Shown piece after piece: positions 52,950 through 61,279 of a stretch of 64,000 nt of DNA. Under the pieces are notes generated by a model. The model did not search any database. It worked only from the letters and a program-made list of their open reading frames with translations, and was not told where the DNA came from. The position numbers and the translations under genes were made by a program. Numbering within the stretch: position 1 is the stretch's first letter; each line of letters starts with the position of its first letter. The stretch covers positions 1,810,001-1,874,000 of the forward strand of contig NZ_CP111085.1 in NCBI RefSeq assembly GCF_026278345.1, read 5' to 3'. Origin of the DNA: Tellurirhabdus rosea. Its GTDB lineage: Bacteria > Bacteroidota > Bacteroidia > Cytophagales > Spirosomataceae.

Positions 52950-54185
52950 TTAATGAAAGAACAGATAGCCCAGCGCAATGCCCGCCAATACCCCGATCAG
53001 GTCGGCGATCAGGCCCGCCACAATCGCATAACGCGTTTTCTTGATGCCTACCGAGCCAAAATACAGGGCAACAATGTAAAAGGTGGTGTCGGCAGAACCC
53101 TGAAAAATACAAACGAGGCGGCCCACAAACGAATCGGGACCAAACTGTTTCATGGCGTCGATCATCAGCGCCCGGGCACCGCTGCCGCTCAGCGGCTTCA
53201 TCAGGGCTACCGGCAGGGCATCCGTGAAATCGGTGTTCAGTCCGGTCAGGCTGAAGAGGTATTTTAATCCGCCCACCAGAAACTCCATCGCCCCGGAGTT
53301 GCGGAAGGCGCTGATGGCGACCAGCATCCCGACCAGATACGGAATGATGCGCACGGAGGTCTCAAACCCGCTTTTGGCTCCTTCGATAAAGGTGTCGAAG
53401 ATGTCGATCTTTTTGCGGATGGCCCCGACCAGAAACGTGGTAATGATGCCCAGCAACAGCACGTTGCCGACCACCTTCGACACCTGTTCGACCTGTTCTT
53501 TGGGCAGGCCCGAAAGATACCAGAGCGCCAGTCCGAGGAAGGCCGTCACGCCGCCGAGCCAGCCCATCACGACGCCGTTGAACAGATTCAGCCGCTGTTT
53601 GAGGGCCACAATCAGGACGCTGGCTACCGTGGTAACGTAGGTGCCGATGACGCAGGGAATGAAAACGTCGGCCGGGTTCTGCGCCCCGACGATGGCCCGC
53701 TGCGCCATAATGCTTAACGGAATGATCTGAAGCCCCGACGTGTGCAGCACCAGAAACATGATCTGGGCGTTGGAAGCGGTGTCTTTCTGGGGATTGAGTT
53801 CCTGCAGGCTCTGCATCGCCTTCAGCCCGAAGGGAGTGGCGGCATTGTCCAGACCGAGCATGTTGGCCGAAAAGTTCATGATCATCTGCCCGTTGGCGGC
53901 GTGGTCTTTCGGCACTTCCGGAAACAGCTTGTTGAAGAAAGGGCCGATTACCCGGGCAATGACGTTGATAGCCCCGATTTTCTCCGCGATGTTGAGCAGA
54001 CCCAGAAAGAACGTCATGACGCCCGCCAGCGGCAGGGCAATGTCCATCACCGCGACCTTCGACGAATCGAACAGGCCCTCCACGATGGTTTTAAAAATTT
54101 CGGTATCCCCCAGAAAAATCAGCTTGAAGAGCGCAATCAGAAAGGCAATCAGAAAAAATGCTACCCAGATGTAATTGAGGGCCAT
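52950..54185 (-). CDS. SpmA-SpmB fusion (nucleoside recognition domain protein)
   Basis: A 411-residue inner-membrane protein with about eight helices. The first half corresponds to spore maturation protein A (NFSANMLGLDNAATPFGLKAMQSLQELNP, FLVLHTSGLQIIPLSIMAQR) and the second to SpmB (GAKSGFETSVRIIPYLVGMLVAISAFRNSGA, ALPVALMKPLSGSGARALMID, GSADTTFYIVALYFGSVG). Such fusions are widespread in non-sporulating Bacteroidota. A transport function is suspected but unproved; the match is to the Gate/nucleoside recognition fold. Confidence 0.9.
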   Translation of the reverse strand: MALNYIWVAFFLIAFLIALFKLIFLGDTEIFKTIVEGLFDSSKVAVMDIALPLAGVMTFFLGLLNIAEKIGAINVIARVIGPFFNKLFPEVPKDHAANGQMIMNFSANMLGLDNAATPFGLKAMQSLQELNPQKDTASNAQIMFLVLHTSGLQIIPLSIMAQRAIVGAQNPADVFIPCVIGTYVTTVASVLIVALKQRLNLFNGVVMGWLGGVTAFLGLALWYLSGLPKEQVEQVSKVVGNVLLLGIITTFLVGAIRKKIDIFDTFIEGAKSGFETSVRIIPYLVGMLVAISAFRNSGAMEFLVGGLKYLFSLTGLNTDFTDALPVALMKPLSGSGARALMIDAMKQFGPDSFVGRLVCIFQGSADTTFYIVALYFGSVGIKKTRYAIVAGLIADLIGVLAGIALGYLFFH

Positions 54186-54303
54186 AAAGCAAGTCGGTAA
54201 GGCGGTACGTCGGCAAGTCGTCTCTCAGGAGTCGATTGTCAAGGCTAAAAATAGTAGTTTCGCCGTTCAATCCGCACGTTTCACCTTTTGCGAACCAAAA
54301 TTC

Positions 54304-54999
54304 ATGCGTTTCAGCCGCTTTCTGAGTTTAATTTTCGCCCTCCACGCCCTCGCCTTTCCGGCCCGCAGTCAGGACGTTCTGGAACAGGCGATGCTTCGTC
54401 AGGGTCTGGTGGACATCCAGAAACTGGACCCGTCCATTCTGGTCGATCTGAAGTATTCCACGCGGGATAATTTTGTCGGGAAAGACGTGTACGGCGACCT
54501 GACCCGCGCTTATCTCCAGCCGATGGCCGCCCGGAAGCTGGCGCAGGCCAGCCGGTTTCTGCAACAGGCGAAGCCGAACTACCGGCTGCTGGTGTACGAC
54601 GCCGCCCGCCCGCGTACGGCCCAGTGGAATCTCTGGAAGGCGCTGCCCAACTATTCGGAGAAGGAACGGCAGAAGTACGTGGCCGACCCGCGCATCGGCT
54701 CGATTCACAACTACGGATGCGCCGTCGATTTAACCCTGGCGCTGGTCAACGGCCGCGACGGAAAACCGATGGCGCTGGACATGGGCACTCCGTTCGATTA
54801 TTTCGGCCATCTGGCCTATCCCGAGAAGGAAGAACAGCTTCTAAAAGCGGGGAAACTGACCCGGCAGCAGGTCGAAAACCGCCGGCTGCTCCGGTCGGTC
54901 ATGCGCCGGGCGGGTTTTTCGCCCATCGAAACCGAATGGTGGCATTTCAACGCCATTTCAAGGGCCAAAGCCAAACAGACGTATAAAATTGTAGAATAG
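54304..54999 (+). CDS. D-alanyl-D-alanine dipeptidase (VanX/DdpX-like)
   Basis: A 231-residue exported zinc peptidase. A signal peptide (cleavage near PARSQ) precedes the VanX domain. The zinc ligands are in SIHNYGCAVDL (His135, Asp142) and EWWHF (Glu211, His214), and YDAARPRTAQWNLWK provides the Arg-bearing loop. It hydrolyses D-Ala-D-Ala, or peptidoglycan-derived dipeptides. The ATG at 54304 was chosen because it starts the signal peptide. It does not imply vancomycin resistance without vanH/vanA, which are absent here. Confidence 0.92.
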   Translation: MRFSRFLSLIFALHALAFPARSQDVLEQAMLRQGLVDIQKLDPSILVDLKYSTRDNFVGKDVYGDLTRAYLQPMAARKLAQASRFLQQAKPNYRLLVYDAARPRTAQWNLWKALPNYSEKERQKYVADPRIGSIHNYGCAVDLTLALVNGRDGKPMALDMGTPFDYFGHLAYPEKEEQLLKAGKLTRQQVENRRLLRSVMRRAGFSPIETEWWHFNAISRAKAKQTYKIVE

Positions 55000-55005
55000 C
55001 CTTTT

Positions 55006-55056
55006 GGTCGTCAGTCGCTCCGCCGGATTTAAATTAAGGCGAAGCGACTGACGACC
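55006..55056. terminator. Bidirectional hairpin between VanX-like and TPR genes
   Basis: ggtcgtcagtcgct (55006-55019) and agcgactgacgacc (55043-55056) form a 14-bp stem, extended at its tip by cgcc/ggcg. It lies between convergent stops at 54999 and 55068. Confidence 0.75.
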
Positions 55057-55067
55057 GAAAGACTTCA

Positions 55068-56408
55068 TTAATTGCAATACTCACTGATTACCTTATACGC
55101 CGGGGTGTAGCCCAGTTCGCCGGCTTTGCTGAGGTCGAGGCAGCCGTTGTTTTCGTCGCCGAGGCTGTGTTTGATCAGGCCGCGGACGTAGTAAGCTTCG
55201 GCATAGCGCGGGTTGATCTGAATGGCGCTGTTGCAGTCGAGAATCGCTCCTTTCTGGTCGCCCTGCTGGGACTTGATGAGGCTCCGGGTAAAATAAGCTT
55301 CCGCGTAGGACGGGTTCAGTTCGATGGCCCGGTTCAGGTCCACCAGGGCCCCTTTCACTTCGTTCACTTTGGTGCGGCTCACCGCCCGGCTGAAGTACGC
55401 CTCGGCGCGGTCGGTCGATAAGGCATTGATCTTGTTCCGCTCCTGCACCACTTCCCGCAGCTGGTCCAGCGTTGCCCGGGTCATTTTCCCGGCGTAGACG
55501 ACCTTGGCTTCCGCGTTGGTGTTGTTGGTTTCAATCGCCAGATTCAGGTCCTGAATAGCGCCCCGCTGGTCGCCGAGTTTGCCTTTGCAGAAACCCCGGC
55601 CGTAATAAGCCCGGTAGTTGCTGCCGTCGAGCGCAATGGCCCGGTCGTAGTCGGCCAGGGCGCTTTTATAATCTTCCAGTTTGCTTTTGGCAAAGGCCCG
55701 GTTGAAGTGCGATTCGGCATCTTCGGCGTTCAGTTCAATGGCTTTGGTCAGATCGTCGATGGCCTTCCGGTAATCGCCAAGCTGCACCAGCGACACGCCG
55801 CGACCGGCGAAGGCCTGCGCCCGCTTCGGATTCAGTTCGATCACTTTCCCGAAATCGGCCAGACTACCGGTGTAATCGGCCAGTTTCTGCTTCGTAATTC
55901 CCCGGGCGTACAGGGCGGCCACGTTGGACGGGTCCAGTTCGATGGTTTTGCTGAAATCCTGAAGGGCGCCCCGGTTCTGATCGATCTTGGCACGGCTGAT
56001 CCCCCGGTTGTAGAACGCCTGCGCGTCGTTGGGGGCCAGTTCGATGGCCCGGCTGAAATCCAGCAGCGCCGCGCGGTAATCGTCCTGCTTGCTTTTGCTC
56101 ATGCCGCGGCTCAGATAGGCCAGGGCATCCTGCGGATTCAGTTCGATGGCCCGGTCATAGTCTAGAATGGCGCCCCGGTGGTCTTTGAGGTTCGCTTTGG
56201 CCAGCCCCCGGTTGTAATAGCTGACGGCGTTTTCCGGATTCAGGTTGATGGCCATGCTGAAGGATTGCAGGGCTCCGGCAAAATCGCCCGCCTTGCTTTT
56301 GGTAAGGCCCGACTCGAAGAATTCGGCGGCGTTCTGCTGGGCAAAAGCGGCGGAGCCTCCCGCCAGCAGACTGAGTATCAGTGCTGAGGATAGAATATGG
56401 TTTCTCAT
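55068..56408 (-). CDS. Exported TPR-repeat protein
   Basis: A 446-residue protein with signal peptide (cleavage near AFAQQ) and about eleven to twelve tetratricopeptide units. The repeats are unusually regular, with AFxNRGLAK...LxDxxGAILDYDRAIELNPQDALAYLSRG patterns. TPR solenoids mediate protein-protein contacts. It ends at a Cys-containing VISEYCN. The neighbours give no clue to the partner. A 255-bp AT-rich region lies upstream. Confidence 0.93.
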   Translation of the reverse strand: MRNHILSSALILSLLAGGSAAFAQQNAAEFFESGLTKSKAGDFAGALQSFSMAINLNPENAVSYYNRGLAKANLKDHRGAILDYDRAIELNPQDALAYLSRGMSKSKQDDYRAALLDFSRAIELAPNDAQAFYNRGISRAKIDQNRGALQDFSKTIELDPSNVAALYARGITKQKLADYTGSLADFGKVIELNPKRAQAFAGRGVSLVQLGDYRKAIDDLTKAIELNAEDAESHFNRAFAKSKLEDYKSALADYDRAIALDGSNYRAYYGRGFCKGKLGDQRGAIQDLNLAIETNNTNAEAKVVYAGKMTRATLDQLREVVQERNKINALSTDRAEAYFSRAVSRTKVNEVKGALVDLNRAIELNPSYAEAYFTRSLIKSQQGDQKGAILDCNSAIQINPRYAEAYYVRGLIKHSLGDENNGCLDLSKAGELGYTPAYKVISEYCN

Positions 56409-56663
56409 ACGAGACGGTAGGTAGACAGAATCACTTTAGGCGGCTAAAGTTAACCGTTCCGCTCAGGCAGGGCAACAAGTTGCCTATATTAATTTATTCA
56501 TGCAAACCTTATGGCAGAATAACACACTCCAGACAGGACAATTTGACAGCTAATTTTACCAAAAGAAGAATAAACAGACAAAATGTCCGCAAAAACGGCC
56601 TGGTACACAAATTGAATAAAGGGTATCCGAATTTAATTCTGAAACTTAACAAAGTAACATACC

Positions 56664-57074
56664 ATGGCAACGCTTGTAAAATACAACCGCCTTCCCTCTC
56701 TGTTTGATCGTCTGTACACCATGCCGACAGTGCCGCAGACCCGTACCACGGCCCCGGCCGTCAACATCCGCGAGGACGAAAAGGCGTACCACCTGGAAGT
56801 AGCGGCTCCGGGTTATAAAAAAGAAGAATTCTCCATCAACGTGCTGCTGAACCGTCTGACCATCAGCGCCCGTCAGGAAGAGAAAAAAGAAGAGGCCAGC
56901 GGGACGTTCACCCGGCGCGAGTTCGGCTTCAGTTCCTTCGAAAGGAGCTTCCAGCTGCCGAAGCACGTCAACAGCGACGAAATTCAGGCCACTTACACCG
57001 ACGGCATCCTGACCGTTACGGTTCCCAAAGTGGAAGTGAAGCAGCCCGAAGCGAAGCAAATCGCGATTGCGTAA
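56664..57074 (+). CDS. Hsp20/alpha-crystallin small heat-shock protein
   Basis: A 136-residue ATP-independent holdase chaperone. The alpha-crystallin domain runs from about residue 33 to 125 (KAYHLEVAAPGYKKEEFSINVLLNRLTISARQEEK, SFERSFQLPKHVNSDEIQATYTDGILTVTVPK). The C-terminal IAI (in KQIAIA) is the IxI motif for oligomer assembly. No obvious heat-shock promoter was identified. It is monocistronic; an inverted repeat begins 6 bp after the stop. Confidence 0.93.
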   Translation: MATLVKYNRLPSLFDRLYTMPTVPQTRTTAPAVNIREDEKAYHLEVAAPGYKKEEFSINVLLNRLTISARQEEKKEEASGTFTRREFGFSSFERSFQLPKHVNSDEIQATYTDGILTVTVPKVEVKQPEAKQIAIA

Positions 57075-57079
57075 TATCT

Positions 57080-57194
57080 AATGATTGAATGAGCGGTCCG
57101 CCGCCGCGGTGATTGGCTGATTGGCTTTGCAGAGTTAAAATTTGCGAAGCTATTTAGTCAATCACCGCGGCGGCGGACCGCTCATTCAATCATT
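57080..57194. repeat. 36-bp perfect inverted repeat at a convergent junction
   Basis: Arms 57080-57115 and 57159-57194 are perfectly complementary over 36 bp, each joining an AATGATTGAATGA part to a gcggtccgccgccgcgg part. The 43-nt loop is AT-rich. It lies between the Hsp20 and TrpF-like stops; the last two codons and stop of the TrpF-like gene are within the right arm. Confidence 0.85.
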
Positions 57195-57833
57195 TATTTT
57201 TTCAAAAAACTCCCCGAGCTTGCGCTCATCCAGTTTTCCTTCCGACCGGACGCCGCTACAGATGTCGAGGCCGTAGGGCTGCACGTGGTCCAGCGCCTGT
57301 CTGACATTACCGGCGTTCAGGCCGCCCGCCAGAAAAACCGGGACCTTCGCCTGCTCCACAATCCGTCGGCTCAATTTCCAGTCGTGCACGCGGCCCGTTC
57401 CGCCCAGTTCCTTCACGGCCAGCTTCGGGTTGCCGGAGTCCAGCAGCAGCGCATCCACTTCTTCGGCGGCTTCCAGAGCCTCATCCACGCTCACGTCATC
57501 GAGCACATGGATCACCTGCACCAGTTTAATGTCCGGCAATGCCGCCCGCAAGGTCCGGTAACTTCCTTTGGGCAGGGCATCCACCAGTTGAATGGTGTTG
57601 GTATGGACCCGCCGCTGGTGCTCGATGGTCGCCTCGACCGTTGGCTCGCTGGTCAGCAGAAACGTCGCCACCGGCGGCGGCACCGTCCGGGCAATGGTCC
57701 GGATCAGTTCATCACCGATCACGCCGGGCCCGCTCGGCATCCTTCCGACCAGCCCCAGCGCCGATGCGCCCGCAGACACCGCCATCCGGGCTTCTTCCAC
57801 GCTGCTGATGCAGCAGATTTTAACGCGTATCAT
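57186..57833 (-). CDS. TrpF-like phosphoribosylanthranilate isomerase family protein
   Basis: A 215-residue (beta/alpha)8 protein related to PRA isomerase. The catalytic Cys (VKICCISSVEEA, where most have KICG) and Asp (LLLDSGNP) are present, and the phosphate-binding LGGTGRVHDW and VFLAGGLN are typical. It is not in a trp operon. It is a divergent paralogue often labelled phosphoribosylanthranilate isomerase, and may act on another ribulose-phosphate-like substrate. The ATG at 57833 is used because the upstream extension lies in AT-rich leader sequence. Confidence 0.75.
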   Translation of the reverse strand: MIRVKICCISSVEEARMAVSAGASALGLVGRMPSGPGVIGDELIRTIARTVPPPVATFLLTSEPTVEATIEHQRRVHTNTIQLVDALPKGSYRTLRAALPDIKLVQVIHVLDDVSVDEALEAAEEVDALLLDSGNPKLAVKELGGTGRVHDWKLSRRIVEQAKVPVFLAGGLNAGNVRQALDHVQPYGLDICSGVRSEGKLDERKLGEFFEKIND

Positions 57834-57978
57834 TGGATTATTTTTACGTACTAAAGTCAGTCTCCCCCGCCTTTTGTCCCGCTTTCCGGGAGTCCATTTG
57901 CAAATAAAATTCTTTTGCTGCGAACCGAACGCTAAAATATCCGAGTTAATCCAATAATCAGTGTAATCCCGGTTTAAG

Positions 57979-59214
57979 ATGAGTGACACGTACGCGGCGC
58001 TTCGTTATCCCGAATTTCGATATTTTGTCTCCAACAGCTTTTTACTTACGGCTACCCTGCTGATTCAGGAAGTGATTGTCGGCTATCAGCTTTACCTGAT
58101 GACCAACGACCCGCTGGCGCTGGGCTTTGTCGGGCTGGCCGAAGCGCTGCCGTTCATCCTGCTTTCGCTCTACGGCGGCCACCTCGCCGACCGCCGCGAC
58201 AAACGGACCATTCTCCAGGTCAGTCTGCTGGTCATTCTGGCCGGTTCGGTCATTCTGTACCTTGTTTTTCAGCCTTCGGTGGTCGTTCACCTTTCCCGAA
58301 CGGTGCAGCTGGCGACCATCTACGGCGTGCTGATGCTCATCGGGACGGCCAAAGGGTTCTATTCTCCGGCCAGTTCGTCGCTGAAGCCGTTTCTGGTTCC
58401 GCGCGAACTGTACGGCAATTCGTCGACCTGGAGCAGTTCGTTCTGGCAGGCCGGGGCCATTGTCGGGCCGGGCATTGCGGGTTTTTTCTACCAGTGGTTC
58501 GGCTTCGACAATACGCTGCTGATCGTCATCGGGCTGTTTCTGATCTGCTTTTTCCTGCTTTCGATGATCAAGCGCAAGCCCGCTCCGCCGACCACCGGCC
58601 CGCAGGCCGGCATCTGGGAAAGTCTGCGCGAAGGCTTCCGCTTTGTCTTCAAAACCAAAATACTGCTGTACTCCATTTCGGTGGATCTGGTTGCGGTGCT
58701 GTTCGGCGGCGTCATTACCATCCTGCCCGTTTTTGCCGAAGACATTCTGAAAGTAGGTGCCGACGGACTGGGTCTGCTCAGGGCTTCGCCATCCGTCGGG
58801 GCCATCCTGACGATGCTCGTCATGGCCCGTTACCCGCCCACCTACCATGCCTGGCGAAATCTGATTATTGCCATTGCCGGCTTCGGCGTTTTCACGCTGA
58901 TCTTCGCCCTTTCGACCAACTTCGCGCTGTCGCTGCTTGCCCTGTTTATGACCGGCGTTTTCGACAGCGTCAGCGTGGTGATCCGGCAGACGATCCTTCA
59001 GCTTTTCCCGCCCGACCACATGCGGGGGCGCGTAGCGGCCGTCAACGGCATTTTTGTCAGTTCTTCCAACGAAATCGGCGGCTTTGAATCCGGCGTAGCG
59101 GCTCGGCTGCTGGGAACGGTGCCGTCCGTCGTGATGGGCGGGGTTCTGACCCTGCTGGTGGCCGCTTTTGTCTACGTCCGGACGAAAGACCTGATGTCTG
59201 TCAAACTCACCTGA
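57979..59214 (+). CDS. MFS exporter (EntS-like)
   Basis: A 411-residue transporter of 12 helices. The MFS signature is GGHLADRRDKRTIL (loop 2-3), and LVALYGGH-like NSFLLTATLLIQEVIVGYQLYLMTNDPLALGFVGLAEALPFILLSLYGG is typical of the MFS_3 (enterobactin exporter EntS) branch. It is divergent from the TrpF-like gene with about 145 bp between starts, which overlap the leader sequences. The substrate is unknown; no siderophore genes are near. Confidence 0.87.
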   Translation: MSDTYAALRYPEFRYFVSNSFLLTATLLIQEVIVGYQLYLMTNDPLALGFVGLAEALPFILLSLYGGHLADRRDKRTILQVSLLVILAGSVILYLVFQPSVVVHLSRTVQLATIYGVLMLIGTAKGFYSPASSSLKPFLVPRELYGNSSTWSSSFWQAGAIVGPGIAGFFYQWFGFDNTLLIVIGLFLICFFLLSMIKRKPAPPTTGPQAGIWESLREGFRFVFKTKILLYSISVDLVAVLFGGVITILPVFAEDILKVGADGLGLLRASPSVGAILTMLVMARYPPTYHAWRNLIIAIAGFGVFTLIFALSTNFALSLLALFMTGVFDSVSVVIRQTILQLFPPDHMRGRVAAVNGIFVSSSNEIGGFESGVAARLLGTVPSVVMGGVLTLLVAAFVYVRTKDLMSVKLT

Positions 59215-59318
59215 GCCTGAAAAGTCTGGTAAAGGCCGCTGGGTTTGTGACTAAAAACGGGGAACCGGGTCTCAAGGAGCACATCTGTCCTACCCGGGAC
59301 CCTGTTCTATTGAAATCT

Positions 59319-60056
59319 ATGTACCGGACCATTTTACGCTTATTTTTCCGGACGGCCTTTTTGCTGGCCGTCACGACTACGTTATCCTTTGGGCAGGAAA
59401 CGCTGGAAGACAATAAAGTCTGCCTCGATCCGATCGTCGGCCGGGGCGTTGTGATTGATCACGAACATACCTTCAAATTCGACCTGAACGGAGCCGACCT
59501 GACCGACGGGGACCTGACCGATTACGGCATTCTGACCCTGGAGGATGGAGCGGCCCTGTCCATTGAAGATTCGCTTCATTATTACCCGGCGGGCAGCGAG
59601 GCCGGTTTTGTGGTCAGTCCCATCGGCGGACCGATTTCGTGGGACGTCCGCTGGTCTTTCGAAGTAAAAACGTACCGCAACGGCGAAATTCTGGAAGCCG
59701 GCTCCCCGGTGACCGTGCGACCGCTGGCGCTGGGTTCCGACAAATACATTCTTAGCTTCAAAACGACCCGGGACTTCGACCTCGTCAAGATTTACTACGG
59801 CGGCGGGGTCATCGAAGGGCTGGTCAAACTGAAGGTCTACTACGCCTTCGAATGCCCGCCAGCCTGCCTGGAAACCTGCGAAAACCCGGCGCTGGACACC
59901 GACCGCGACGGTTATGCCGACTGTTATGACAAATGCCCGACCGGCAGCGACGCCCAGGATGCCGACGGCGACGGAACGCCCGACGCCTGTGACCCGACCA
60001 ACGACTGCTGCCCCGCCACCGTCTGCGTGCCTGTCACCATCCGGCGGGTCCGCTGA
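59319..60056 (+). CDS. Secreted protein with thrombospondin type 3-like Ca loops
   Basis: A 245-residue exported protein with a signal peptide (ending TLSFGQ). A beta-rich region of about 150 residues without recognisable family is followed by Ca-binding thrombospondin type-3-like repeats (DTDRDGYADCYDKCPTG and DAQDADGDGTPDACDP), then a Cys-rich CCPATVC. The role is unknown; the end lacks a recognisable type IX sorting domain. The ATG at 59319 starts the signal peptide. Confidence 0.8.
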   Translation: MYRTILRLFFRTAFLLAVTTTLSFGQETLEDNKVCLDPIVGRGVVIDHEHTFKFDLNGADLTDGDLTDYGILTLEDGAALSIEDSLHYYPAGSEAGFVVSPIGGPISWDVRWSFEVKTYRNGEILEAGSPVTVRPLALGSDKYILSFKTTRDFDLVKIYYGGGVIEGLVKLKVYYAFECPPACLETCENPALDTDRDGYADCYDKCPTGSDAQDADGDGTPDACDPTNDCCPATVCVPVTIRRVR

Positions 60057-60133
60057 GGGGAGCGGTATAAAGGCCGACGGCGGAACTTTTTGAATTATTC
60101 CTTACTTTGGCCGAAAATCCATCACATACCTGC

Positions 60134-60985
60134 ATGAATCGTTTACCCCTGCTGCTGATTGCCCTCCTTGCCGGTGCGCTGGCAATGACGCCCCCGAAAA
60201 AAGAAAAGAAGCTGGTTAAAGTCTGGGAAACCGATACCACCCTGCGTGTCCCGGAGTCGGCGCTGTATAACCCGAAGGACGGCTTTATTTACGTAGCCAA
60301 CATCGACGGCAAACCGGACGGACTCGACGGGTCCGGGTTTATTTCCCGCGTGACGACCGAAGGTAAAATTGAGAACCTGAAATGGGTGGTCGGGCTGAAT
60401 GCGCCGAAAGGCATGGGCATCCACAAAAACCGCCTGTTTGTCACGGACGTATTCCGGCTGGTAGCCATCGACCTGGCCACCGGGCAGGCCATCAAACACT
60501 GGGACGGCGTGGGAGAAAAGCCTTTTCTGAACGACGTGACGGTGGACAAGGACGGGGTTGTCTATGTTTCCGACAACCGCAACAACAAGATTTATCGCCT
60601 TCAGGACGATAAATGGGAAGTCTGGATGGAAGGCGACGCGCTCAACAACCCGAACGGCCTGCTGTCGATGGGCAAAACGCTGATGGTCGGCAGCACCAAA
60701 ATCGGGGCGCTGCGGGCGCTGAACACCGAAACCAAAACGATGCAGACCATCGCCGACGGCATGGCCGCAACGGACGGCATTGTGCCCGACGGCAAGAAGA
60801 ATTTCTTCGTTTCCGACTGGAACGGGCAGGTTTTCTTCGTCGGACAGGATGGTCAGAAACAGCAATTACTCGACACCCGGCCGGACAAAATCCACGCGGC
60901 TGACATCGATTATATTCCCGGCAAAAAGCTGGTCCTCGTTCCTACTTTTTACAAAAATACGCTGACGGCGTACCGGGTCGATTGA
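60134..60985 (+). CDS. SMP-30/gluconolactonase-like exported protein
   Basis: A 283-residue protein with a short signal peptide followed by a six-bladed propeller of SMP-30/strictosidine synthase type: VPESALYNPKDGFIYVANI, LNAPKGMGIHKNRLFVTDVFRLVAIDLATG, LNDVTVDKDGVVYVSDNRNNKIYRL, NPNGLLSMGKTLMVGST. The repeated N/D-rich turns carry possible metal ligands. It could be a periplasmic lactonase; the substrate is not evident. The ATG at 60134 fits the signal sequence. Confidence 0.87.
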   Translation: MNRLPLLLIALLAGALAMTPPKKEKKLVKVWETDTTLRVPESALYNPKDGFIYVANIDGKPDGLDGSGFISRVTTEGKIENLKWVVGLNAPKGMGIHKNRLFVTDVFRLVAIDLATGQAIKHWDGVGEKPFLNDVTVDKDGVVYVSDNRNNKIYRLQDDKWEVWMEGDALNNPNGLLSMGKTLMVGSTKIGALRALNTETKTMQTIADGMAATDGIVPDGKKNFFVSDWNGQVFFVGQDGQKQQLLDTRPDKIHAADIDYIPGKKLVLVPTFYKNTLTAYRVD

Positions 60986-61084
60986 GGTTCAGCAAAAATA
61001 TGTTACAAAAAAACTTCATTTAAGAACTTTTTAATCACTAGATTCGTATTGTAAACATAACACCCTAAGTCTGCTGTTACTCAG

Positions 61085-61092
61085 TAGCTTTG
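61085..61092 (+). promoter_or_regulatory. Possible promoter of a small RNA
   Basis: TAGCTTTG matches TAnnTTTG exactly, 35 bp ahead of the terminator at 61127. No reading frame lies between them, so a transcript of about 60 nt could start here. A -33 element is weak. Confidence 0.35.
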
Positions 61093-61098
61093 GGAAAG

Positions 61099-61160
61099 AG
61101 TTAAGTACAAGTTACGGTGGGTACTGAAAGCTCCGACTCCATGAGGCGGAGCTTTTTTTG
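61099..61160 (+). ncRNA. Candidate small RNA ending in a strong terminator
   Basis: Between a TAnnTTTG element (61085) and a T7 terminator there is about 60 bp without a start codon frame. The segment gtac...ggtgggtac before the terminator can form a small stem. It could equally be the 3' UTR of the SMP-30-like gene or leader of the TonB receptor gene. Confidence 0.3.
61127..61159 (+). terminator. Strong terminator before the TonB receptor gene
   Basis: aaagctccg (61127-61135) and cggagcttt (61147-61155) form a 9-bp stem with an 11-nt loop, followed by an uninterrupted T-run to 61159. It is 142 bp past the SMP-30-like stop. Confidence 0.8.
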
Positions 61161-61279
61161 TGCCTTTCTGGCGCAGAAGCAGTAATTTCGGAACATTCGC
61201 CCGCAGAACTGTATGCAGAAAAAATTTACCCTTTTTTACTTTCTTGAAGTCATTTCGCAGCCTTAACTGAGTACACCGA

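Noticed and set aside
54304-54999. Vancomycin resistance cluster
   Set aside because: The VanX-like dipeptidase is present but vanH, vanA and vanRS are absent; the exported form suits peptide use or wall turnover.
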